Assembly (NCBI RefSeq): GCF_001896135.2
Contig: NZ_MPOH02000049.1
Location: forward strand, 1-55,638
DNA length: 55,638 bases
Direction of reading: 5' to 3'
Source: Streptomyces phaeoluteigriseus
Lineage (GTDB): Bacteria > Actinomycetota > Actinomycetes > Streptomycetales > Streptomycetaceae
In this document: one piece after another, positions 45,420-53,448 of the stretch
How the letters are laid out: every line of letters starts with the position of its first letter
Numbering within the stretch: the first letter of the stretch is position 1
The notes under the pieces: generated by a model
Told to the model about the DNA's origin: nothing
Seen by the model: the letters and a program-made list of their open reading frames with translations, nothing else
Databases searched by the model: none
Translations under genes and position numbers: made by a program

Positions 45420-46145
45420 CTAGGCGGTACGCCGGTCGTCGGCGGCGTCGAGCACCTGGGCCACCCACTTGTCGACGGGCAGACCGTGCGCGGCGGCGAC
45501 CTGCGAGTAGTGGTCAAGCTGGGCGGCGGACAGTTCGATGGTGAGGGTGGTGGCCTTCCGGCACTCGTCGGCGCCCGCCGGCTCGGCGGGCCGGGGCGTC
45601 TCCTGCTTCTCGTCGCCGCCGCTCGGGGGGATGTCCGCAGGGTGGCTCTGCTCGGCCAGGCCGGCGCGGACCGCCCTGCGGAGTTCGTTGCGCGACCACT
45701 TGCGCTGTTCGGCTTCGCGCAGCCAGTAGTCCTGCTCCGGTGGCGAGAGGCGGGTCACCTCGGCGTGGTGGGCGAAGCTGAGGCTGTCCCGCCTGCGGTG
45801 GTGATCGAACCGCCGTGCCACCCAGGCGTAGTTGCGCAGGGTCTGGTAGTCGAGCCCGGTGCGCTCGATGGCCTCCCGGTAGCGCCGCAGCCCGTACGTG
45901 GTCTCCCCGAAGATCAACCAGTCGCCGAGCCACCACGCCGAGGAGTTCGTGAGTTCGCGCAGGCTGGCCCCGATACGTTCCCAGGACCGCTCCGACAGGC
46001 CCTGCGGGAAGACCATCCCGGACTTCCGCACCGTTGCCTGTTTCCCCACGAAGGACAGTTCCACATCGCGCTGCGCGGGCTTGCCGCTGGTGCCCACCGG
46101 CCCCGCCTTGTAGCTGCTCGCGGTCCTCACCGGACGCTCCCCCAC
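45420..46145 (-). CDS. LmbU-family transcriptional regulator
   Basis: 241 residues from GTG 46145. The centre (SWERIGASLRELTNSSAWWLGDWLIFGE, seen as SWERIG and WWLGDWL) and the helical segment with RLSPPEQDYWLREAEQRKWS are characteristic of the LmbU family of cluster-situated regulators known from lincomycin (LmbU), hormaomycin (HrmB) and himastatin (HmtD) clusters. LmbU is a DNA-binding regulator. The C-terminal part (TTLTIELSAAQLDHYSQVAAAHGLPVDKWV) looks ribbon-helix-helix-like. It sits second in the NRPS operon, so it may control itself. It is the only pathway-type regulator in the window and the natural candidate to bind the four palindromes, whose centre CGCCGACG is close to the CGCCGGCG core I recall for LmbU. 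Confidence 0.88.
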   Translation of the reverse strand: MGERPVRTASSYKAGPVGTSGKPAQRDVELSFVGKQATVRKSGMVFPQGLSERSWERIGASLRELTNSSAWWLGDWLIFGETTYGLRRYREAIERTGLDYQTLRNYAWVARRFDHHRRRDSLSFAHHAEVTRLSPPEQDYWLREAEQRKWSRNELRRAVRAGLAEQSHPADIPPSGGDEKQETPRPAEPAGADECRKATTLTIELSAAQLDHYSQVAAAHGLPVDKWVAQVLDAADDRRTA

Positions 46146-46221
46146 TTCGTCTTCGAACCAGAGTCTCTGCCTGGGCGTACACCGATCGCCCGACCGGGCA
46201 CCGGCCGGCGATCACCGGTGT

Positions 46222-46437
46222 TCAGCCCGTCGCCATGGCCTCCCGCAGGCTCTTCGGGCGCAGGTCGCTCCAGTTCCGTTCCACGTACTCCAGGCACTCG
46301 GCCTTGGCCGCCTCGCCGAAGACCACCCGCCAGCCCGCGGGCACCTCGACGAACACCGGCCACAGGGAGTGCTGGTCCTCGTCGTTGACCACCACGTGGA
46401 AGCGGCCGTCCTCGTCATCGAAAGGGTTCGTACTCAA
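46222..46437 (-). CDS. MbtH-like protein
   Basis: 71 residues, the normal length. The family signature is complete: NPFDDEDGRF at the start, NDEDQHSLWP, PAGWRVVFG, and the NWSDLRPKSLRE end with its conserved Trp and Pro residues. The TTG at 46437 is chosen because AAGGACGG lies upstream and the protein then begins exactly as family members do; no ATG is suitably placed. It binds A domains and is needed for their folding or activity. It opens the NRPS operon, 102 bp downstream of a cluster palindrome. Confidence 0.95.
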   Translation of the reverse strand: MSTNPFDDEDGRFHVVVNDEDQHSLWPVFVEVPAGWRVVFGEAAKAECLEYVERNWSDLRPKSLREAMATG

Positions 46438-47362
46438 CTGCCCACCGTCCTTGACCGTCAGGGGGTGACCCGGCGTGGGAAATCGCCGGGCCGAGTTCGA
46501 AAAAATGGGGGCACCGGGGCGGATTCGCCGATGGGCGCCGTCCCGTCGACAGGACACCCGGCATCCGCAGCGCCCCGGTAATTCCGACGCCAACTTAGAT
46601 CTCGACCGCCGACGCCACAAGGTTCGATCAGCGACGCCACGAGCGCGCCGAGAGGCTGACCTCCCGGTCGTCCGCCCGAACCTGTATTCCCCTGGGGTTG
46701 TTGTGCCACCATGGCCGACCAGCGGCCCATGGAGAGGTCGTGGGTGGGCCGTCGAGGGGCCGCAGAAGGACCGGGGAAGGGCCGTGGAAGGCCCGTGGAA
46801 GGGCCGCTCGAATTCGGTTCGGTAATCCTTCACCGGCCGAGGCGGTCAAGAGCGCCCGCGGTCGAATACGAGCCTGCATGGACGGCCCGCCAGGGCCTGT
46901 TCTCCCGAGTGCGGAAGACATCGGACGAGCGCCACTCCCGCCGAACACCGTCGCGCAGCGGCGACCGCGATCGCGCCGCAACGAGGGCAAAGGAATTGCT
47001 GATGGACGCACTGGCCGAAGCCGTGCTCGCATGTACTTCGCCCGGCGGACCGTCCGGGGAGGCGGTGCCGGGCCGGTGTCCGGCCGCGTCGCCGCACGAG
47101 GCGCCGGTCACGGTCCTCGCCTGCCACGGGAAACCGCGCCACGAGGGGCTGACGCGATGATGCCCGACGTCGGTGGCGGGCCCGCGCCGCCGTCCGCGAC
47201 CGCCCGCGCGTGAACACCGACGCCGCGTCGCCGCCCGTGCTTCCCGCGTCCGGCCGCCGGGGCGTGATCCGCCTGCGACGGGAGGGTCCTCGGAGGGTTC
47301 CGCGCGGCACCACGACAGAAAGCCCATCGACGAACCATCGACGAACCTACGACTGGTGATCC
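46438..47362. other. Divergent intergenic region (925 bp)
   Basis: Separates the NRPS operon (left) from the E1/ACP operon (right). It carries one cluster palindrome at 46539-46556 and a patch of imperfect repeats of ggccgtggaa near 46780-46805. Several open frames exist but none has homology or a convincing start. Both major promoters are expected here; I cannot define their hexamers. Confidence 0.65.
46539..46556. promoter_or_regulatory. Putative operator, cluster palindrome copy d
   Basis: CGTCCCGTCGACAGGACA, 102 bp upstream of the MbtH start. It matches the other copies at 16 of 18 positions and is the only copy in the NRPS / E1 operon divergent region. Confidence 0.62.
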
Positions 47363-48274
47363 ATGGTCCTGCAGGCAGAAACCGAGTACGGAACAGATCC
47401 GGACGACGACACGCGACGGTCGCTGTTGCGCCACATGCTGGTGGCCAGAGGCGTCGACGAGGAGGCCCGTCAGCTCCAGAAGCAGGGCGCGCTCGATCTC
47501 TGGCTGTCCTGCCAGGGACAGGAGGCCGCGCAGGTGGGCTCCGCACTCGCCGTGGGCCCGACCGCCACCGTCTTTCCCAGTTACCGCGAGCACGCGGTCG
47601 CCCTCCTGCGTGGCGTGACACCGGACGAGCTGGTAGCGCAGTGGGCCGGCCGCACGTTCTGCGGGTGGGACCCGCGCCGGCTGCGGTTCTTCCCCTACAC
47701 CCTGGTCCTGGCCGCACAGACGCTGCACGGCGTCGGCTATGCGATCGGACAGCGGTTGCAGGGCCGGGACGACTTGGTCGTCGTGTACATGGGTGACGGC
47801 GCCACCAGCGAGGGCGACATGTCGGAGGCGCTGAACCTCGCCGCCGTCGAGTCGGCGTCCGTGCTCTTCATCTGCCAGAACAACGGCTGGGCCATCTCGA
47901 AACCGGCCGGGGAGCAGATGCGCACCTCGGTGGCGGAGCGCGCCCGGGGCTTCGGCATCGAGTCCGTCCGGGTCCCCGGTCAGGACCCGGAGACCGTCTT
48001 CTCGGCCTGTTCCCGGGCCGCCGCCCATGTCCGCGCGGAGCGTGCGCCCTGTCTCGTCGAGATCCCCGTGGGGCGCATCCACGGCCACTCGACCTCCGAC
48101 GCCCAGGAGGTGTACCGCGACCACGAGGACATCGCGCGGGCCAGGGCCGCGGACCCGGTGACCGCCTACGCCGCCCGGCTGGGCGGCCTGGGCCTGGTGG
48201 ACACCGCGTGGCTCGACGCCGTCGACGCGGAAGTGCGGGAGCTGCGGGAGCGGTTGATGAAGGAGTACGTGTGA
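47363..48274 (+). CDS. 2-oxo-acid dehydrogenase E1 component, alpha subunit
   Basis: 303 residues. The thiamine-diphosphate motif runs from GDGATSEGDMSEALNLA to CQNNGWAIS, as in pyruvate and branched-chain 2-oxo-acid dehydrogenase E1 alpha chains; RIHGHSTSDAQE follows. It is shorter than housekeeping E1 alpha (about 370-400), lacking an N-terminal extension. With the beta subunit it should decarboxylate a 2-oxo acid and pass the acyl group to a lipoyl domain. It opens a seven-gene operon whose members overlap or nearly touch. Its stop overlaps the next start (ATGA). Branched-chain type is likelier than pyruvate type from the overall pattern, but the substrate is unproven. PglB/PglC of pristinamycin phenylglycine synthesis are a precedent for E1 subunits in an NRPS cluster. 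Confidence 0.92.
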   Translation: MVLQAETEYGTDPDDDTRRSLLRHMLVARGVDEEARQLQKQGALDLWLSCQGQEAAQVGSALAVGPTATVFPSYREHAVALLRGVTPDELVAQWAGRTFCGWDPRRLRFFPYTLVLAAQTLHGVGYAIGQRLQGRDDLVVVYMGDGATSEGDMSEALNLAAVESASVLFICQNNGWAISKPAGEQMRTSVAERARGFGIESVRVPGQDPETVFSACSRAAAHVRAERAPCLVEIPVGRIHGHSTSDAQEVYRDHEDIARARAADPVTAYAARLGGLGLVDTAWLDAVDAEVRELRERLMKEYV

Positions 48275-49254
48275 TGAGCGCCGTACGGTCCGCCGCCCTG
48301 GCGGAGTCGATCAACGCGACCCTCGCGGACCTGCTCGAACAGGATCCGAGACTGCTGCTGCTCGGCGAGGACATCGGACGTCTGGGGGGCGTGTTCCGGG
48401 TGACTCGGGGGCTGCGGGAACGCTTCGGCGCGGAGCGGGTGCGCGACTCACTGCTGGCCGAGTCCACCATCGTCGGCCAGGCCGTCGGCATGGCGATGAG
48501 CGGCCTGGTGCCGGTGTGCGAGATCCAGTTCGACGGATTCACCTATCCCGCGGTGAACCAGCTGGTGACGCAGGCGGCCCGGATCGGCGACCGGTGGAAC
48601 GGACAGGTCAGCCCGAGCCTGGTGGTGCGGATCCCGACCGGCGGCGGCGTCCGGGGCGTCGAACACCACAGCGAGTCCAACGAGGCGCTCTTCGCCCGCG
48701 TCCCGGGGATCTCGGTGGCGTGTCCCTCCACGGGTGAGGACGCCGATCAGATCCTGCGGTACGCCGTGACACTCGGTTCGCCCGTGGTGATGTACGAGCC
48801 GATCCGTCTGTACTGGCGGCGGAACACGCCCGCCCGGGACCCCGAGCCCGCGAGGTCACCGACCGCGGCCCGGATCGTGCGGCGGGGCACGGACCTCACG
48901 ATCGCCACGTTCGGCGCGGTCACCCACGAGGTGCTGGAAGCGGCGTACGCGCTCAGCCCCGAAGTCGACGTCGAGGTGGTGGATCTGCGCTGGGTGGCCC
49001 CGCTCGACATGAACACCGTCCTGGAGTCCGTCGCCCGCACCGGTCGGCTCCTCGTCGTGCACGAGGGGTCGAAGGACGTCGGCATCGGTGCCGAGGTCGC
49101 CGCGTCGGTGGCCGAGCACGCCTTCGACGCGCTTCGGGGCCCGGTCCGCCGGCTGGCGCCGGACCGCCGCGCCTACCCCCCGGCGGACTTCGAGAAGGAC
49201 TACCTGATCGGTGTGCGGGAGATCAAGGACGAGGTGCTGGTGATGACGAAGTGA
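48274..49254 (+). CDS. 2-oxo-acid dehydrogenase E1 component, beta subunit
   Basis: 326 residues, normal for E1 beta. Recognisable segments are GEDIGRLGGVFRVT, LAESTIVGQAVGMAMSG, EIQFDGFTYPA, GGGVRGVEHHSESNEALF (active-site His) and the C-terminal DLRWVAPLD...VHEGS...RLAPDRRAYPP. It forms the alpha2-beta2 E1 with the preceding gene, which it overlaps by one base; its own end overlaps the lipoyl protein start (GTGA). The intact active-site region suggests a working enzyme. Confidence 0.93.
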   Translation: MSAVRSAALAESINATLADLLEQDPRLLLLGEDIGRLGGVFRVTRGLRERFGAERVRDSLLAESTIVGQAVGMAMSGLVPVCEIQFDGFTYPAVNQLVTQAARIGDRWNGQVSPSLVVRIPTGGGVRGVEHHSESNEALFARVPGISVACPSTGEDADQILRYAVTLGSPVVMYEPIRLYWRRNTPARDPEPARSPTAARIVRRGTDLTIATFGAVTHEVLEAAYALSPEVDVEVVDLRWVAPLDMNTVLESVARTGRLLVVHEGSKDVGIGAEVAASVAEHAFDALRGPVRRLAPDRRAYPPADFEKDYLIGVREIKDEVLVMTK

Positions 49255-49538
49255 GCGGCTCCCCCGTGGACATGCGGGTTCCGGGCTTCGGCCACGGCCT
49301 CGGCGAGGCCCTGCTGGTCGAGTGGGTCGTCGGTGTCGGCGACCGGGTCGAGCGCGGGGACGTCATCGCGATCGTCGAGACCGACAAGGCCAGCACGGAG
49401 ATCGTGGCGGAGCACGGCGGACGGGTCACGGCCCACACCGCGACGCCCGGCACGGTCCTCAGGTCCGGCGAGGTGCTGTACCGGTTGGCGGCCGACCCGC
49501 CTCCCCACGCCCCGAGATCCGAAGATCCAGTCACCTGA
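49251..49538 (+). CDS. Lipoyl-domain protein (mini-E2 without acyltransferase domain)
   Basis: 95 residues, consisting of a single lipoyl domain: FGHGLGEALLVEWVVGVGDRV and the lipoylation site ETDKAS. A complete E2 would have a subunit-binding domain and a catalytic acyltransferase domain of about 230 residues; both are absent, and there is no E3 nearby. The acyl group made by E1 must therefore be taken off the lipoyl arm by another enzyme, and the ACP and KASIII-like genes immediately downstream are the candidates. GTG 49251 overlaps the E1 beta stop. A perfect 15-bp tandem duplication covers its stop codon. Confidence 0.9.
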   Translation: MSGSPVDMRVPGFGHGLGEALLVEWVVGVGDRVERGDVIAIVETDKASTEIVAEHGGRVTAHTATPGTVLRSGEVLYRLAADPPPHAPRSEDPVT

Positions 49539-49553
49539 GATCCAGTCACCTGA
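49524..49553. repeat. 15-bp perfect tandem duplication at lipoyl-protein stop
   Basis: gatccagtcacctga occurs twice in succession; the first copy carries the TGA of the lipoyl protein. Without it the gap to the ACP gene would be 17 bp. Confidence 0.9.
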
Positions 49554-49570
49554 ACGGAACGGAGAACCAC

Positions 49571-49828
49571 ATGAGCGAGATCAGCGACATCGAAAGCCGT
49601 ATCACGGACACCATGCTGGCCAAACTGCGCGAGCGCGACCCGTCGTTGGGCCCCGACGACCTCACCCGGCCGGTCGCCGACCTCGACCTCGACTCCCTCG
49701 ACCTGGTCGAGCTGCACCAGCAGCTGGAGCGCGAGCTGCAGGTCAAGGGCGACCTCCAGGAGACCGCGGGCTTCGCCTTCCTGGACGACTTCAGCACCTA
49801 TTTCGTGAAGCTGGCGAACCGGGAATGA
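49571..49828 (+). CDS. Discrete acyl carrier protein
   Basis: 85 residues with the phosphopantetheine site DLDSLDLVEL. ATG 49571 follows a GGAG-type site (ACGGAGAACC). Its end overlaps the KASIII start (ATGA). In this context it is the probable final or intermediate carrier of the acyl group that E1 and the mini-E2 generate, and the substrate platform for the reductase and dehydrogenase downstream. It is distinct from the fatty-acid ACP pattern, as expected for a pathway-dedicated carrier. Confidence 0.9.
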   Translation: MSEISDIESRITDTMLAKLRERDPSLGPDDLTRPVADLDLDSLDLVELHQQLERELQVKGDLQETAGFAFLDDFSTYFVKLANRE

Positions 49829-50760
49829 GCGCGGGCATCGTCGACATCGCCACCGCGAAGCCGGGCCGGACGGTCGACAACGACCACTTCGCGGCGATCG
49901 GTCTCACCGACGAGTGGATCCGGCGCCGCAGCGGCATCGCTGCCCGCTCCTGGCTGCCGGACGAGACCCCGCTCGCGGAGGTGGCGGCGGAGGCCTGCGC
50001 GCCGATCGTGACCAGGATGGACGACCCCTCCTCGATCGGCGCCCTGGTCGTCGTCAGCACCTCGGTGCGGCAGCGCGTCCCGGGGGTCGCGCAGAAGGTG
50101 GCGGAACTTGCCGGGCTGGGGCCCTCGGTGCTGGCCTTCGACATGAACGCGGCCTGCTGCGGCTTCGTCTACGGGCTGGTCACCGGGCTCTCGCTCTGCG
50201 CCGCCGGACAGGCGCGGTCGGTCCTGGTGTGCTCGGTGGAGGCCATGTCCCGGCTCGTGGACCGCAACGACCGGCAGACGGCGTGCATCTTCGCCGACGG
50301 CTCCGCGGCCGTCCTGGTGGAGGACCGCGCGGAGTTCGCCGGCTTCCGCCAGATCGCCGGCTGCGACGGCTCCCAGGAGGCGCTCATGCGGGAGACCGAC
50401 GCGGGCGGCATCCACCTCGACGGGATGCAGGTGTACGACCGTGCCGTGCGCCGGATGGCGGAGTCGGCGCAGTACCTCTTCGACCACGGCTCCGCGCCGA
50501 CCGTCCTGGTCGGCCACCAGGCGAACGGCCGCATCCTGGAACAGGTCCGCGAGTTCACCGCCCATCTCGGCGTGCCCTTCGTGAACCGGATCGAGAACTC
50601 CGGGAACACGTCGTCCGCGTCGATCCCGCTGGCGTTCGCCGAGGAGCTGAACGCCGGTTCCCTCCCCGCCGCCGGCCGGCTGGGGGCCGTGGCCTACGGC
50701 GCCGGTGAGGCGTGGGGCGGTGTCTCGGTGGACTACCGGGTTCCCCACCCCGCCCCCTGA
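49825..50760 (+). CDS. KASIII-like ketosynthase / acyltransferase
   Basis: 311 residues with FabH fold. The Cys-His-Asn triad is present: NAACCGFVYGL (Cys111, followed by Cys instead of the usual Ser), GHQANGRIL and NSGNTSSASIP. The N-terminal VDNDHFAAIGLTDEWIRRRSGIAAR is typical. It could condense the acyl group with malonyl-ACP, but members of this family also act as acyltransferases (DpsC, CerJ). With a mini-E2 lacking its own transferase domain, moving the acyl group from lipoyl to ACP is a possible extra role. It overlaps the ACP stop; the next gene begins about 43 bp later. Confidence 0.9.
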   Translation: MSAGIVDIATAKPGRTVDNDHFAAIGLTDEWIRRRSGIAARSWLPDETPLAEVAAEACAPIVTRMDDPSSIGALVVVSTSVRQRVPGVAQKVAELAGLGPSVLAFDMNAACCGFVYGLVTGLSLCAAGQARSVLVCSVEAMSRLVDRNDRQTACIFADGSAAVLVEDRAEFAGFRQIAGCDGSQEALMRETDAGGIHLDGMQVYDRAVRRMAESAQYLFDHGSAPTVLVGHQANGRILEQVREFTAHLGVPFVNRIENSGNTSSASIPLAFAEELNAGSLPAAGRLGAVAYGAGEAWGGVSVDYRVPHPAP

Positions 50761-50803
50761 CCGAGCCGGTGACGGGGAACGTACTCGACAAGAGGAGGCT
50801 GTC

Positions 50804-51979
50804 ATCTACTCACCAGAAGCCTGGGTCCTGCGCTCCGGCGCGGTGACCGGTCCGCACGACGGCGGACTCGGCGGCGCGCTGCAACGTGATCTGTTCACCT
50901 TCGGCCCGCTGGAAGAGGGTGAGGCGCTGGTGGAGCCGATCCTCGGCTCCTGGGAGGCCAACGTCGACCACGCGCTGGCCCGTTCACCGATCGACGTGTG
51001 CAGCAGCCGCGGCGAGGACACGGTGGTCGTCGGCAACATGGGCGTGGTGCGCGTGCTCAAGGTGAACGCGGGCAGCCGCCGTGACGTGCAGGTCCGGGAA
51101 GGGGACCTGTGTCTGCTCATGCCGTTCGGCAAGCTCGACCGCTTCGGCTACGCCGAACTCGCCTACGCCTACGACGCTCCCGACACCATCGGCCTGCTCG
51201 CCAAGCGGTCGAAGATGGACGTACGGGTGCTGCTGCCGATCCCGGACGGCACGGTGTACTCGCTGCCCCAGTGGGCCACGTACGGGCGGTACTTCACCGC
51301 CTGGGACAACTGGCAGAAGGCGTACGGATGCTGGCGGACGCAGGTCACCGACGACGATCCGGCGAACCACCTGGTGTTCGGGTGGGGAGGCGGCGTGGCC
51401 TTCGCCGAACTGATGCTGGCCAAGCGCGCCGGGTTCCGGGTGGCGATGACGGCTGGCTCGGACGAGCGGGTCGCCTTCCTGCGCGAGAACGGCATCACTG
51501 CGGTGGACCGCCGCCGGTTCCCCGACCTCTCGCTTCCGACCCGGCAGGAACGCACCGACCGGGAGCGGCACCAGCGGCGACGCAAGGCGGTGGAGGAGTT
51601 CCTGGGCGTCGTCCGGGACCTCAGCGACGGGCACGGGGTCGCGATCTTCGTCGACAACATCGGCCAGCCCCTGTACGACGTCACCCTGACGGCCCTGGCC
51701 CGCGCGGGGGTCGTCACCACGTGCGGATGGAAGGCGGGGATGCGCCTGTCACATCTGCGGGGGGCCGAGTCCATCAGCCGGCACATCCATGTGAACACGC
51801 ACGTGTGGCGGCTGCAGGACTCACCCGGCATCCGGGACTTCCAGGAGGCCGAGGGCTGGATCGCGCCGAAGGGGGCGGACGTGATCTACGAGTTCGACCA
51901 GGTGCCCGAGCTGGCCGACGACTACGCGAACGGCAGGATCGGGTCGTACTTCCCGATGTACCGGGTGAACCCGCTCTGA
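50804..51979 (+). CDS. MDR-family reductase, distantly like crotonyl-CoA carboxylase/reductase; start uncertain
   Basis: About 391 residues of medium-chain dehydrogenase/reductase type. VFGWGGGVAFAELMLAKRAGFRVAMTAGSDERVAFL is the NAD(P)-binding segment (GWGGGVAFAE) and the late GWKAGMRLSHLRG ... RHIHVNTHVWR recalls the C-terminal half of CCR enzymes. The CCR segment WGFETNFGGLAE corresponds to KLDRFGYAELA here, so a glutamate implicated in CO2 binding seems missing; plain enoyl reduction is as likely as reductive carboxylation. No ATG, GTG or TTG follows the strong AGGAGG at 50793-50798. I place the start at the ATC five bases on; a sequencing error there or an ATG at 50705 inside the KASIII gene are alternatives. 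Confidence 0.75.
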   Translation: MYSPEAWVLRSGAVTGPHDGGLGGALQRDLFTFGPLEEGEALVEPILGSWEANVDHALARSPIDVCSSRGEDTVVVGNMGVVRVLKVNAGSRRDVQVREGDLCLLMPFGKLDRFGYAELAYAYDAPDTIGLLAKRSKMDVRVLLPIPDGTVYSLPQWATYGRYFTAWDNWQKAYGCWRTQVTDDDPANHLVFGWGGGVAFAELMLAKRAGFRVAMTAGSDERVAFLRENGITAVDRRRFPDLSLPTRQERTDRERHQRRRKAVEEFLGVVRDLSDGHGVAIFVDNIGQPLYDVTLTALARAGVVTTCGWKAGMRLSHLRGAESISRHIHVNTHVWRLQDSPGIRDFQEAEGWIAPKGADVIYEFDQVPELADDYANGRIGSYFPMYRVNPL

Positions 51980-52042
51980 CCGGCCCGACCGGAGACGACG
52001 GTGCGGCAGGGCAACACGGACGGACACCTTGCGAAGGGCGAC

Positions 52043-53202
52043 ATGACAGCGGAACTGCTCAAGCGCGTACGAGACTTCACTGCGGCCGAGCTGATCGGGA
52101 AGGACCAGCACTTCGACAGCCTGCCGGAACAGCCCACCGCCGAGGCGTCCCGGCTGCACGCCGCCGGCCTCGCCAACTGGTGGATACCCCAGCAGTACGG
52201 AGGCGACGGCGTCTCCTTTGCGGACAGCGTCGACGTGGTGTCCGAACTCGCCTACGGTGACGCCGGTTTCGCCTTCAGCGCCTTCCTGCCCGTGCTGGGC
52301 ACCCTCATGCTCCAGCACTTCGGCGAGGAGGAACTGGCCCGCCCGGCGCTGGAAAGGCTGGCGTCCGAGGGCGGCCGCGTCGCCGTGCTCGGCAGTGAGG
52401 AGGAGGCCGGCAGCGAGCTGGTCAGAACCGCCACGACCTTCCGCACGGAAGGCGACAGGCTGGTACTGACGGGCGACAAGTACTTCTCCACCAACACGGA
52501 CGCGGCCGACCTGCTGATGGTGCTCGCCCGGTCGTCCGACGACGAGGCGGACTTCGCCGTCATCGCGGTGCCGCGCGACACACCCGGTGTCGAGATGGTC
52601 AAGCGCTGGGATCTCCTGGGCGTCCGGAGCACCGGCACCTACCGGGTACGGCTCGACGGCTGCTCCGTCCCGGCCACCCACCGCCTGCGCGGCAACGGGC
52701 TGCGCGTACTCGAGGCGGTCCTGAACGCGAGCCGCATACTGATCGCCGCCTCCGCGGTGGGAATCGCCCGGCGGATCCGGGACCTGTCGATGGAGTACGC
52801 GGCGGCGAAGAGACTCAGGGGCGCCCCGCTCGCCGAGAACGCCGTGTTCGCCGGGAAGCTCGGGCAGATGGAGGCGCTGATCGACGTCATGCGCAACCAG
52901 TGCCGGGCCGCCGCGGCCGAACTCGACGGCGTCCTGGCGGCGGCCGACGGCGGTGGAACCGGTCTCCACCGGGTCGGCACCCTGCGCTCCGCACTGGCCG
53001 CGAAGCTCTACTGCGGCCAGGCGGGATGGGACGTGGCCTCGGCCGGTTCCGAGATGTTCGGCGGCCTCGGTTACACGCAGGACCACCGATCGGCAAACTG
53101 GTGCGCGACATGCGCTATGTCGCCATCATCGAGGGCGGCGAGGACATCATGCGTGACCTGCTCTACGCCCGCTACGTGCTCCCCGCCCGCAAACGGCGGT
53201 GA
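52043..53202 (+). CDS. Acyl-CoA (acyl-ACP) dehydrogenase-like flavoprotein, apparent frameshift
   Basis: About 386 residues after correction, normal ACAD length. Visible are LGSEEEAGSEL and GDKYFSTNTDAADLLMV in the middle domain, RILIAASAVGIARRI and FGGLGYTQDH...RDMRYVAIIEGGEDIMRDLLYARYV at the C-terminus, with Glu in the EGG position of the catalytic region. ATG 52043 follows GAAGGGC; GTG 52001 with GGAGACGAC is an alternative. The reading frame breaks near 53085-53088 (QDH / PIGKLVRDM; one C missing from CACCGATC, expected CACCCGATC) and the true stop is at 53202. It ends the E1/ACP operon. A likely role is alpha,beta-desaturation of the ACP-bound acyl chain, giving the substrate of the MDR reductase; an FkbI-like oxidation is another option. 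Confidence 0.85.
53085..53088 (+). other. Apparent -1 frameshift in acyl-CoA dehydrogenase
   Basis: Homology switches frames between FGGLGYTQDH and IGKLVRDMRYVAIIEGGED. One C missing in a CCC run accounts for it. Confidence 0.85.
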
Positions 53203-53213
53203 GTCGCCCGGAA

Positions 53214-53242
53214 GGAGGTCCTGCCACGGTGGCCGGACCTCC
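53214..53242 (+). terminator. Hairpin terminator of the E1/ACP operon
   Basis: Perfect 8-bp arms GGAGGTCC and GGACCTCC with a 13-base loop, 11 bp after the acyl-CoA dehydrogenase stop. It also marks the probable right border of the cluster. Confidence 0.7.
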
Positions 53243-53448
53243 CTCCGCTCCCGACGGGCAAGGCGTGCCGGTCACCTGCCCGGTGTCCCGGCACCCCCCG
53301 GTCTTCGCACTTGGAACCCGCGGCATACGGGGAACCCGTGGCCGACGCGGCCGCCTTCCGCCGGCACCACCACACCGGCGGCCGGCGCGCACCCGCATGG
53401 CGCGTCTCCACGTCCGCAGGCCACCCCGCGTTCAGCGCGTCACCTCTT

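Noticed and set aside
47002..47160. 52-codon frame with weak ribosome site before the E1 alpha gene
   Set aside because: No recognisable family, ordinary intergenic composition, and the start site is poor.
47505..47520. TGTCC...GGACA dyad resembling the cluster palindrome
   Set aside because: It has a shorter spacer and lies in the conserved SCQGQEA coding region of E1 alpha, so it is probably coincidence.
50804..51979. Genuine crotonyl-CoA carboxylase/reductase
   Set aside because: Similarity is only partial and the glutamate of the CO2-binding region seems replaced; kept as an MDR reductase with carboxylation only as a possibility.
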